Part shown: piece after piece, positions 13,532 to 22,000 of the stretch
Position numbering within the stretch: position 1 is the first letter of the stretch
Layout: each line of letters opens with the position of its first letter
Source of the DNA: an uncultured Bacilli bacterium
GTDB taxonomy: Bacteria > Bacillota_I > Bacilli_A > RF39 > UBA660
Direction of reading: 5' to 3'
Assembly: GCA_910578745.1 (NCBI GenBank)
Contig: CAJTSN010000008.1
Location: 8,413 to 33,337, forward strand
DNA: 24,925 nt
Translations under genes and position numbers: made by a program
Notes under the pieces: generated by a model
Database searches by the model: none
What the model saw: only the letters and a program-made list of their open reading frames with translations
What the model was told of the DNA's origin: nothing

Positions 13532-14626
13532 TCACCTTTTTATATTGTTATTATATTTACCTAAATAATCATCCATACTTGCAAATGTTTTCATTAAAAA
13601 TTCCGTATTCCTTTTTTGAAGTGCTACTTCCATTTGCAAATCCATTTCTTCTATTTCACTAGAAAATCCTATATTTATACCTATGCTATGACAAATTTCG
13701 GTAACACTTTTTTCGTCCATTTCATTGATATGATTATTTAGATAAACAATATCCTCTCTATTTACATAGCTTTTAGCATAAAACGCTAAAAGTGTTCCAA
13801 AAACATAACGATAATTACGTGTAATAAATGCATCACTCAATTTCGAAGCCCTACTTTGTGTTTTCTTTTTTTCACTGCTTTCTTCTCTATCAATTTTTCT
13901 TAAATTTTTATATAAATTATAACACTCTAGTTCAAACTGCTGTTCACTGATATTTAAAATTGTTTTTGAAAGAATTTGATAAGTATCTTTATTTAAAGGC
14001 CCAAATTTTTCATAGGCAAGTAAAACGATTTCATATCGACTTAATGTTATTGCATGTTGTTTTGCAATTGTGAGTCTATCCATCAAATGGATTTCATCGT
14101 TCGGTATTCCCTTATTGAATAAGTATTCTGCTGCATAAATCTCAAAATAAATAGACAAAAACTCTGTAAGTGCATTCCAATTCGCCCCTATTTTCTCTTT
14201 TCCATTCGTAAAATGAATGAACTCATGGACGAAACTTAATACATCATCATAATTAAATTCGCGGTTAATATCCACCAAATTATAAATTTGGCCTCTACTT
14301 TCTATGTGTGTAAAACAAGAGTCCCTATACTCCTGTTCAAAACTAAAATCTAATATTCCAGATGCCATTAATGTATCAAAATCTTTTAAATAATTCTTAT
14401 CAATACTTGCTATAATTTCACGGGTAATCGTCAAAATATCTTCAAATGTCAATTTATTTTCTATTGTTTTATCCTCAATTTGTTTATCCATAATGTATTG
14501 TAAAAAAATATCATTCATTTTAGCAAGTTCTTCTATATTACGAAGAAAAAAGAAATTTTCTTCTTCACAATGCTTAAAGATTTCATTTAAATATTCGTTC
14601 AATTCTTTATATCTTTTTTCATTCAT
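13532..14626 (-). CDS. HExxH zinc-metallopeptidase-like protein A (unknown family)
   Basis: The start could be ATG at 14636-14638, which directly abuts its AAGGA SD, or ATG at 14624-14626, 12 nt from it; the second is preferred, giving 364 residues. No signal peptide or membrane segment is seen, so it is probably cytoplasmic. HEFIH at 134-138 and E155 in LTEFLSIYFE fit a gluzincin zinc site, with the two His and a Glu about 17 residues beyond. The rest is largely helical with charged stretches and no further recognised domain. It shares the pattern G-I-[LI]-x-F, then about 40 residues, then HEF-x-H-x-x-NG and TE with the upstream protein B, so the two are tandem paralogues. The spacing resembles M3-type peptidases, but overall identity was not recognised. 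Substrate unknown. Confidence 0.8.
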   Translation of the reverse strand: MNEKRYKELNEYLNEIFKHCEEENFFFLRNIEELAKMNDIFLQYIMDKQIEDKTIENKLTFEDILTITREIIASIDKNYLKDFDTLMASGILDFSFEQEYRDSCFTHIESRGQIYNLVDINREFNYDDVLSFVHEFIHFTNGKEKIGANWNALTEFLSIYFEIYAAEYLFNKGIPNDEIHLMDRLTIAKQHAITLSRYEIVLLAYEKFGPLNKDTYQILSKTILNISEQQFELECYNLYKNLRKIDREESSEKKKTQSRASKLSDAFITRNYRYVFGTLLAFYAKSYVNREDIVYLNNHINEMDEKSVTEICHSIGINIGFSSEIEEMDLQMEVALQKRNTEFLMKTFASMDDYLGKYNNNIKR

Positions 14627-14643
14627 AAAACAATTCATTCCTT

Positions 14644-15639
14644 CTATTTTGGGGGTATTTGATATAAATGTTCTAAAGAAGATGTTTTTACATATTTTTT
14701 ATAATAGTATTCTTTATCTTGCTCTTTTAAATTTTCATATTCTTCTAAAAATACATCTTTATCCCTTAGAAACTGTTTTCGAACTTCTTTTGAAAAAGGA
14801 AGTCCAATTACATAAGGAATATCCTCAAAAAAGTAAGAACTAGGATCTTCTATTTTGGCAATTATATTTTTGATTGCATCAAAAGAAAGCTGCATATTTT
14901 CCTTTGTATGATTACTATCTTTGTATGAACGATAAATGGTTTGATTGCTTATACGCCCATACGTAAGAAAAATACTGAAAACGCCATATTCACGTATATA
15001 ATTTACCGTACGATTTAAAAAAGAAAGTAAAAGACCTTGATAATAGATAAAAGCTTCTTCTTCCCATTTTGTTCCTAAAAGGAAATGATAAAAATCGGTT
15101 TCAAACATGTGAGCATATCCTTCGGTAAATAAAGAATAGCTAATAGAAGTCTCCTCACCACACAAGCCATTTTTATAATGAGAAAATTCATGAAGAAGTG
15201 TAAAAGTATCTACAATGGACTCTTCTAAAACGATATGAATAAAAGGCTTAGAATTGATTACCCCTGTTAAATTTTCAAATCGGAAAAAATTGGTTTCATC
15301 ATAGGTTACCTGTTTTAACTCTTCTAAAGTTGTAAAGTGAATAATACCATCATTATAAGCCTTATCAAAACAGTTTGAAAAGGAAGAATCAATTGTTTTT
15401 AAATAAGAAAGCAATAGAAAAATTGACTCCTCCATACTTATTTTCTTTGTAGGAAGTGCTACACCTTCTATATTTTGAAAATAACGACAACCCTCTTGAT
15501 AACTTTTTAAGCCAATGTCATAAATTTCATTCATTATCTCTATATATTTTTCTACTTGAAAATTTTTTATTTTATAAAGCTCCCTCACATACGATTTTAA
15601 AAAGGCATTTATTTCTCCAAAACCTTGCATATACTTCAC
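14644..15639 (-). CDS. HExxH zinc-metallopeptidase-like protein B (unknown family)
   Basis: 331 residues starting at GTG (15637-15639), which overlaps the queA stop as GTGA; ATG three codons later is the alternative. No good SD is at the right distance, so expression probably depends on coupling to queA. HEFSH at 150-154 and E173 in FTEGYAHMFE form a gluzincin-like zinc site; IHIVLEESIVDTFTLL precedes it as the usual edge strand and active-site helix. No signal peptide or membrane segment is evident. It is followed 5 nt later by its shorter-spaced paralogue, protein A. The pair occupies the gap between queA and miaA, which suggests a constitutive intracellular role such as peptide turnover, but no partner or substrate can be named. 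Confidence 0.8.
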   Translation of the reverse strand: MKYMQGFGEINAFLKSYVRELYKIKNFQVEKYIEIMNEIYDIGLKSYQEGCRYFQNIEGVALPTKKISMEESIFLLLSYLKTIDSSFSNCFDKAYNDGIIHFTTLEELKQVTYDETNFFRFENLTGVINSKPFIHIVLEESIVDTFTLLHEFSHYKNGLCGEETSISYSLFTEGYAHMFETDFYHFLLGTKWEEEAFIYYQGLLLSFLNRTVNYIREYGVFSIFLTYGRISNQTIYRSYKDSNHTKENMQLSFDAIKNIIAKIEDPSSYFFEDIPYVIGLPFSKEVRKQFLRDKDVFLEEYENLKEQDKEYYYKKYVKTSSLEHLYQIPPK

Positions 15640-16661
15640 CGAATAAACATGGAATCTCCAAAAGAGAAGAACCTATAGTTTTCCTTTACAGCTTCCTGAT
15701 AAGCTTTTAAAATCATTTCACGTGATGAGAAAGAACTAACGAGCATAAGTAAAGTCGACTTTGGTAAATGGAAATTCGTAATCAATCCATCAATTGCTTT
15801 AAATGTATACCCTGGATAAATAAAAATATCGGTAAAACCACTGCATGGCCTAAATTCTCCATAGAGGTTCATAATTGTTTCTAAAGTTCTTGTCGAAGTT
15901 GTACCTACAGCAATGATTCTTCTTCCTTCTTTTTTTGCTTGATTTAGTGTTAAAGCTACACTTTCACACATCGAATAAAATTCACTATGCATCTTATGAT
16001 TTTCAATTGTATCCACTTGAACAGGTCGAAAAGTTCCAAGACCCACATGAAGCGTAATTTCTACGATTTCAATTCCTTTTTCTTTTACTTTCTCTAATAA
16101 TTCATCTGTAAAATGTAAGCCTGCCGTTGGAGCTGCTGCACTTCCTACTTCTTTTGCATAAACGGTTTGATATCTATTTTTATCTTTTAATTGCTCATGA
16201 ATATAAGGAGGAAGTGGCATTTCACCAAGAGATTCTAATACTTCTAAAAAGATTCCCTCATATAGAAAGACAAATATTCCCAATCCCTCTTCTTTTTTTT
16301 CTATGCATTTTGCTTTTAGTCTTCCATCGGCAAATGTTAAAATCGTCCCTACTTGAATACGTTTTGCTGGTTTCATAAGACACTCCCATGTATCCTTTTT
16401 GGTTTCCTTTAACATCAAAAGCTCAATATGCGCCTTCGTCTCTTCTTTCACTCCTAAAAGTCTTGCTGGTAAAACCTTTGTATTATTTATGACTAAAACA
16501 TCTCCCTTTTGTAAGTAATCAACAATATTTTCAAACTGACTATGTAGGATTTCCCCTGTATTTCGATTAAGAACAAGTAATCTAGAAGAATCCCTTTTTT
16601 CCAAAGGGGTCTGGGCAATTAATTCTTCAGGAAGATCATAATTAAAATCATCTGTTTTCAT
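15636..16661 (-). CDS. queA: S-adenosylmethionine:tRNA ribosyltransferase-isomerase
   Basis: Transfers and isomerises the ribose of S-adenosylmethionine onto preQ1 at position 34 of GUN-reading tRNAs, giving epoxyqueuosine. The start is ATG at 16659-16661 with AAAGGAGG just upstream; the frame's earlier TTG precedes that SD. 341 residues, the usual length. Conserved stretches include the DFNYDLPEELIAQTPLEKRD opening (5-24), NNTKVLPARL (59-68), EMPLPPYI, YAKEVGSAAAPTAGLHFT (168-185) and HVGLGTFRPV (205-214). It follows ruvB by 43 nt and overlaps the next gene by 3 nt, matching the common ruvAB-queA order of Bacillota. In Bacillus tgt follows queA; here two peptidase-like genes take that place. 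Confidence 0.97.
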   Translation of the reverse strand: MKTDDFNYDLPEELIAQTPLEKRDSSRLLVLNRNTGEILHSQFENIVDYLQKGDVLVINNTKVLPARLLGVKEETKAHIELLMLKETKKDTWECLMKPAKRIQVGTILTFADGRLKAKCIEKKEEGLGIFVFLYEGIFLEVLESLGEMPLPPYIHEQLKDKNRYQTVYAKEVGSAAAPTAGLHFTDELLEKVKEKGIEIVEITLHVGLGTFRPVQVDTIENHKMHSEFYSMCESVALTLNQAKKEGRRIIAVGTTSTRTLETIMNLYGEFRPCSGFTDIFIYPGYTFKAIDGLITNFHLPKSTLLMLVSSFSSREMILKAYQEAVKENYRFFSFGDSMFIR

Positions 16662-16704
16662 GTGTACCTCCTTTCTACGATTCAAAATATTTATTATTGG
16701 TTTC

Positions 16705-17703
16705 TCATTTTTCTTTATAAGGAATTTTCAAATGTTCATAAGCCTTTTCTGTAACGATTCTTCCTCTTGAAGTACGTTTTAAAAGACCGATTTGTAACAA
16801 ATAAGGTTCGTATACATCTTCAATTGTGGTTTGTTCTTCACCAATCGAAGAAGCAATGGCCTCAATTCCAACAGGACCTCCATTAAAACGTTCGATAATG
16901 GCTCTAAGCAAATGATAATCGGTATCATCTAAACCTAAAGCATCTACTTTTAACCTTTCTAAAGCTGTCTTTGTAATAGGCAAATCAATTGTTCCATTTC
17001 CTAGCACTAAAGCATAGTCTCGCACTCGCTTAAACAAACGATTGGCAATTCTTGGTGTACCTCGACTCCGTCCAGCAAGTTCTATAGCAGCTTCTTTTTC
17101 AATAGGACAATTTAAAACTTTAGAAGTTCTAAGAATAATTTGAGTAAGTTCTTCTTTGGTGTAATACTGTAATTTAGAAGTAATGCCAAAACGATCCCTT
17201 AAAGGGCTTGACAAATCCCCAGCTCTAGTCGTTGCTCCTACCAAAGTAAAATGAGGTAAATCAATTTCAATATGTCGACTTGTCGCATCATTTCCTACTA
17301 CTATCTCTAGGCGAAAATCCTCCATAGCGGGATATAAAATTTCTTCAATATATCTTGGAATTCGATGTATCTCGTCAATAAATAAAATATCGCCTTCTTC
17401 TAGAGAAGAGAGAATAGCAGCCAAATCGCCTGACTTTTCAATAGCAGGACCATTTGCTGTTTTAATACCTGCCTGCATTTCATTGGCTATAATATAAGAC
17501 AAAGTTGTCTTTCCAAGTCCCGGAGGTCCATATAATAAAACATGATCCAACGTTTCATTTCTCATCCTTGCCGCTTGCATAAATATATTTAAGTTTTCTT
17601 TTACTTCCGTTTGACCAATATATTCCAAAATGCTTGCTGGTCTGATATTTTCCTCAAAAACATCTTCTTCTCTTTCTTCACTCGTTAGTATTCTATCGTC
17701 CAT
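16705..17703 (-). CDS. ruvB: Holliday junction branch migration helicase RuvB
   Basis: Hexameric AAA+ motor that drives branch migration of Holliday junctions together with RuvA. 332 residues, full length. The AAA+ core has IRPASILEYIGQ (20-31), Walker A GPPGLGKT (59-66), Walker B DILFIDEIHR (105-114), sensor/Arg-finger region GATTRAGDLSSPLRDRFG, and sensor 2 GTPRIANRL. The C-terminal winged helix includes FNGGPVGIEAIA and the QIGLLKRTSRGRI stretch. ATG is 8 nt after the ruvA stop with an AGGAGA SD overlapping that junction. Confidence 0.98.
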   Translation of the reverse strand: MDDRILTSEEREEDVFEENIRPASILEYIGQTEVKENLNIFMQAARMRNETLDHVLLYGPPGLGKTTLSYIIANEMQAGIKTANGPAIEKSGDLAAILSSLEEGDILFIDEIHRIPRYIEEILYPAMEDFRLEIVVGNDATSRHIEIDLPHFTLVGATTRAGDLSSPLRDRFGITSKLQYYTKEELTQIILRTSKVLNCPIEKEAAIELAGRSRGTPRIANRLFKRVRDYALVLGNGTIDLPITKTALERLKVDALGLDDTDYHLLRAIIERFNGGPVGIEAIASSIGEEQTTIEDVYEPYLLQIGLLKRTSRGRIVTEKAYEHLKIPYKEK

Positions 17704-17711
17704 AATTTCTC

Positions 17712-18257
17712 CTATCCAAGCATCAATTTTAATGCCTCTTTAATTTGCTCTTTCGTATCTTTTGATGTAATTTTTGGAAGAACCCTCTCAATTTCACTTA
17801 ACTTATAGCCTAAAGCCTTTAATGTTTCTTTTACTTCTGTAAAGTCATGCGTCACGGATGCACGACTTACTAGCTTGCCTTTTAAGTCCAAAATAATTTG
17901 TCTAGCCACTTTATCGCCAATTTTCGGAAATTTCTTTAAATAAGTAATATTCTCATTTTCAATAGCATCAATCGTTTCATCTATGTTTCCGCTAGCAAGC
18001 ATAGGTAGAGCCATTTTACACCCTAATCCTTTTACTTCAATGAGTCTTAAAAATAAATCTCGTTCTTTTTTGTTCATAAATCCATAAAGACTCAGTTCAT
18101 CTTCCCGAACTTGTTCATATATATAAATTTTATATTCTGTGTTTATTGTATAAGTATATGGATTTGCGACATAAATGAAATACCCTATATTTCCATTTTC
18201 AATGGTTATAGAACTTGCCTCTATATCTGTTACTTTTCCGCTTATATAGTTATACAT
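17712..18257 (-). CDS. ruvA: Holliday junction DNA helicase subunit RuvA
   Basis: Tetrameric Holliday-junction binding protein that loads RuvB. 181 residues, slightly shorter than most. The OB fold covers about 1-63, the two helix-hairpin-helix motifs are LIEVKGLGCKMALPML and KFPKIGDKVARQIIL, and the C-terminal RuvB-binding three-helix domain (TEVKETLKALGYKLSEIERV onward) is present after a short linker. The first HhH has GLGCKMA instead of the common GIGPKxA. ATG is behind AGGTGA (18262-18267). It is the first gene of a nine-gene cluster, with a promoter-like TATAAT immediately upstream and two terminators before that. Confidence 0.96.
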   Translation of the reverse strand: MYNYISGKVTDIEASSITIENGNIGYFIYVANPYTYTINTEYKIYIYEQVREDELSLYGFMNKKERDLFLRLIEVKGLGCKMALPMLASGNIDETIDAIENENITYLKKFPKIGDKVARQIILDLKGKLVSRASVTHDFTEVKETLKALGYKLSEIERVLPKITSKDTKEQIKEALKLMLG

Positions 18258-18273
18258 AAAATCACCTACATGT

Positions 18274-18279
18274 ATTATA
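18274..18279 (-). promoter_or_regulatory. Candidate -10 element of the ruvA cluster promoter
   Basis: An exact TATAAT on the minus strand, 16 nt upstream of the ruvA start codon. The 17-nt position for a -35 holds only TTTTTC from the T-tract of the preceding terminator, so the promoter is either weak or factor-dependent. Confidence 0.45.
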
Positions 18280-18290
18280 CACGAAATTAA

Positions 18291-18319
18291 AGAAAAGAAA
18301 AAGCCAAATTGCTTGGCTT
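18291..18319 (-). terminator. Terminator upstream of ruvA (second of two)
   Basis: A perfect 7-bp stem AAGCCAA/TTGGCTT with a 5-nt loop (18301-18319) is followed on the minus strand by the T-rich TTTCTTTTC tract. It closes the unit containing the two small membrane ORFs. Confidence 0.8.
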
Positions 18320-18334
18320 CTCAATTTATTTATT

Positions 18335-18367
18335 ATTAAAAACACGACTTCACTTCTAATCGTGTTT
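18335..18367 (-). terminator. Terminator-like hairpin (first of two) after the small membrane ORFs
   Basis: An 8-bp stem AAACACGA/TCGTGTTT (18340-18347 with 18360-18367) with a 12-nt loop, followed on the minus strand by TTAATAATAAAT. The T-tract is short, so it is weaker than its neighbour. Confidence 0.55.
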
Positions 18368-18457
18368 CTTAAGATGACTTCAAAGGTGCACACCATTCGT
18401 TGTCATTCAACTTTTTTTATCTTTATATTCATTATAATTGTATTTTTCAAAATCATT

Positions 18458-18679
18458 TTATGAAGCAACTAAAAGAGAAGTCAATGCACTTAAAACTATA
18501 TTTTGAAATAAATAAACAAACAGTACATTTGCTAAAGTGGAAGAAAACGCAAAAAGCATAACAGAAGGTGCATGACTATAAATAAAATAATCAATTATAT
18601 TTGCAAGCAATATCTCAATAAATAGAATCAAAATAATTATAAGAATTGGAAGAATTTCAAAATTACTTAAAATTTCCAA
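18458..18679 (-). CDS. Small hydrophobic membrane protein ORF (73 aa), possibly the second half of a split gene
   Basis: 73 codons from TTG at 18677-18679, with no SD visible. The product is almost entirely hydrophobic: about residues 9-30 and 38-71 form two or three membrane segments, with one acidic stretch between. It overlaps the preceding 46-codon ORF by 17 nt in another frame. It is either translated by coupling to that ORF or is the remainder of one longer four-segment membrane protein after a frameshift. No family recognised. Two terminators follow. Confidence 0.45.
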   Translation of the reverse strand: MEILSNFEILPILIIILILFIEILLANIIDYFIYSHAPSVMLFAFSSTLANVLFVYLFQNIVLSALTSLLVAS

Positions 18680-18803
18680 GTGCTATAAAATTAATGATAT
18701 AAACAAGAATGCGAACAAAAAATGCCCTTTTAAATCCACCACTTTCAAAAGCAATGTAATAAATAAATACTGCAATAAAGGACAAAAGAAGAGAAAGAAT
18801 CAT
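18663..18803 (-). CDS. Small membrane protein ORF (46 aa)
   Basis: ATG at 18801-18803 is preceded by AAGGTGAG (18811-18818) with a 7-nt gap, a good SD. The 46-residue product has two hydrophobic segments (about 2-19 and 29-44) separated by a short charged loop, ESGGFKR. It ends inside the start of the next small ORF. It could be a stand-alone small membrane protein or the N-terminal part of a frameshifted gene. No family recognised. Confidence 0.5.
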   Translation of the reverse strand: MILSLLLSFIAVFIYYIAFESGGFKRAFFVRILVYIINFIALGNFK

Positions 18804-18831
18804 ATGTATTCTCACCTTTTTTTTCTAATAA

Positions 18832-18861
18832 TCATAAAATTCTATTTAAACAAGGTACAAT
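18832..18861 (-). promoter_or_regulatory. Candidate promoter of the small membrane ORFs
   Basis: On the minus strand TTGTAC is followed after 18 nt by TATGAT, ending about 15-20 nt before the SD of the 46-codon ORF. Moderate match only; coordinates are approximate by a few bases. Confidence 0.35.
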
Positions 18862-19062
18862 GCGCTAATTCAGGATAAGAACATGAAAAAAGTATTGACA
18901 GGCATATATCAAAAAGAGAAATTCGTATAATAACCCGCATTTTTCACAAAAACTTTTTTACGTACTACTTTTTAAATTTTGTTTTTAATATTCCTCATTA
19001 TAGTCTCTATTATATAAATATCCTTTAAAATCGATTCTTTTTTGAATAAATAAATGTAGATT

Positions 19063-22000
19063 TTAAAAAAGTGTTAATTGTGCAGATTCATCCATACCAT
19101 CTAAAATACCCATTTGGCGCATTTTCTCAATTAATGTCTGTGAGACTCTTCCTCTTCTTTGTAAATCCTCTATACTTAAAAAAGCACGTTTCTTTCTTTC
19201 CTCTACGATGACATTCGCAACGACATCTCCAAGTCCTTCGATCGCATTAAATGGTGGTAATACAACTGTATCACTAATTGCTTTCCATACAGTAGCTTCA
19301 CTTTCATATAAATCAATTGGGGCAAAAGTAATTCCTCTTGCGGTTGCCTCCAAAGCAATTCTTAAACTTTCAAGTTGACCATTTTCCTTATTTGTTGCCT
19401 CATAGCCTTTGTTTTTTATTTCTAACACTTTGTCTTTAATCGCATCATACCCTGCTATCATTGATTCAACTTCTACATCGGTTGCCTTAGAAGAATACCA
19501 CGATGCATAAAAGTAAACAGGCATATGCACCTTATACCAAGCAATACGAAAAGCACTAATAACATAGGCAGCTGCATGTGCCTTTGGAAACATATATTTA
19601 ATCTTTTCACAAGAATCAATAAACCAATCTGGAATATTTGCATCTTCCATGGTCTTTTTATGTTCCTTCCATGTTTCTGGATCTTTACTAGCCTTTCCTT
19701 TACGCACAAATTCCATGATTTTAAAAGATTTGATTGGAGCAAGACCACGATACATCAAATAAACCATAATATCATCACGACAGCCTATTGTTTCTTTAAA
19801 TGGAACAACATTATTTTTAATTAACTCTTGGGCATTTCCAAGCCATACATCTGTCCCATGAGAAAGTCCCGATATTTTAACAAGCTCTGCAAATGTAGTC
19901 GGTTTCGTATCCTCTACTAATTGAATCGTAAAAGGAGTTCCAAACTCAGGAATACCTAATGTCCCTGTATTACACATAATTTGCTCCGTTGTAACACCTA
20001 ATGCCTCCGTTGAAGTAAAAATACCCATCGTTTTTTTATCATCCATAGGAACTTTCATAATATCTGTTCCTGACTGTAATTGAATTAAACGAAGTTGGGT
20101 AGGATCCGAATGTCCTAAAATATCTAGCTTTAATACACATTCCTCAATAGAATGGTAATCAAAGTGGGTAGTTCGCCAATCCTTAGTTGCATCCTCAGCT
20201 GGAAATTGAAATGGTGTAAAATCAAAACAATCCATATAATCAGGAATAACAACAATTCCTCCTGGATGTTGTCCTGTCGTTCGCTTAACCCCTGTACAAC
20301 CAGCTGCTAGACGTTCTATTTCCGCTGAACGCATTTCAATTCCTTTTTCTTCACAATATCCTTTGACATATCCATAAGCTGTCTTATCCGCAACTGTACC
20401 AATCGTTCCAGCGCGATATACGTTATCCGCTCCAAATAATACTTTCGTATATGCATGAGTACTTGCTTGATTCAAATCGGAAAAGTTAAGATCAATATCT
20501 GGTACTTTATCTGCATTAAATCCAAGGAATGTCGCAAATGGCATATCCTGTCCATCTTTAATCATTGGGGTATGACAGTGTGGACACATTTTATCTGGTA
20601 AATCAAATCCCGAAGAATAGGTAGAACCGAGAGGGTTTCCTTCCTCATCATCAAAAATACTTAATTTGCACGTTTCACATCGATAGTGAGCCGCAAGTGG
20701 ATTGACTTCCGTAATTCCCATCAAGGTTGCAACAAAGGAAGAACCCACAGAACCACGAGAACCTACTAAGAAACCTTCATCATTTGAATGTTTTACAAGA
20801 CGCTGTGCGATTAAATAGATAGGATCAAATCCTGCACCAATTACGCCTCCTAAAGATTTTTTTAATTTTTTTTCGACATCTTCTTCTGATAATTCTTCTT
20901 CTGCTTCCTTTATTAAATATTCTTTGACGACTTCTTTTACAGAATCAAATCCTTTTAATATGACTTCATGAAGTTTTTTAAAGGAAGTTCGTTCTAATTC
21001 CTCACCTTCTAAGGAAGAAAGATTACTTTTTATTGCTTTTAACACAATATCTCCATACAACTCCGTTGCAATACGTTCTTCAATAGAAAAAGGTAAAACC
21101 TCACCATACCACTGACAAGCCCTATTATAAACTAAGTCTGTTACCACTCTTGGGCAGTCTAAATAAGAGGTTTCATCATCACTTTTAACTCGAGGAGAAA
21201 AAGGCGTTCCACCTGTATCAGGAATGACTTCTACTTCCTCGACCATATCCCCTATTTTATTTGTATTTTCTACGACAATTTCATAGGCAAGCTCTTCACC
21301 TAAAAAGGCAAAATCATCAAGCATTTCCTTTGTCGTTCGAAAATGTTGCGATGGAATATTTTTAATATCCTTCTTCGCTAAAGGATGCCTTCCCCCACCC
21401 GGTACTTTTTGATTGACAATAATCTCACGATAAATTTTATCTTCACGAGCAAAATGATGAACATCTCCTGTTGCTACAATCGTCTTTCCTGCTTCCTTTG
21501 TTGCATGAATTATTTTTCGAATATGTTCCTTTAGTTCCACTTCACTTTTAAAATCTCCTAATTGGATTAAATGATTATAGACTTCTGGCGGTTGCACTTC
21601 TACATAATCATAGAAATTAATAATATTCGTTAATTCTTCTCCTTCTTTACTTCTTGCCGTCGTAAATACTTCTGATTCATAACATCCACTTCCAATAAGT
21701 AATCCTTCTCTTAACTCTTCCAATTTACTTCGAAGAATTCTTGGAGTCTTATATAAATAAGTTGTATTTGCTAAAGAAATAATTGTAAATAAATTTTTTA
21801 GACCTTTTTGATTTAAAACAAGCGCATTAAAATGATAGGTTCGTCCAAATTTATGAATTTCTTCTTTAGAGATTAAACGATTCAAGTCATTAATTTTTTC
21901 AAAACGTTGCACTTCTAGTTTTTTTAACATCTTATGAAAGACATAAGCAGTTCCCTCCGCATCATAATCTGCACGATGGTGAGCGTCTTCATCCCAAGGA

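Noticed and set aside
18880..18930. Plus-strand 15-codon frame starting MKKVLTGIYQ, and a TTGACA followed by TATAAT
   Set aside because: The -35 and -10 words are 25 nt apart, too far for a promoter, and nothing is encoded downstream on the plus strand.
19473..19748. 91-codon minus-strand frame inside polC
   Set aside because: It lies wholly within the polC coding sequence in another frame, without SD or a recognised product.
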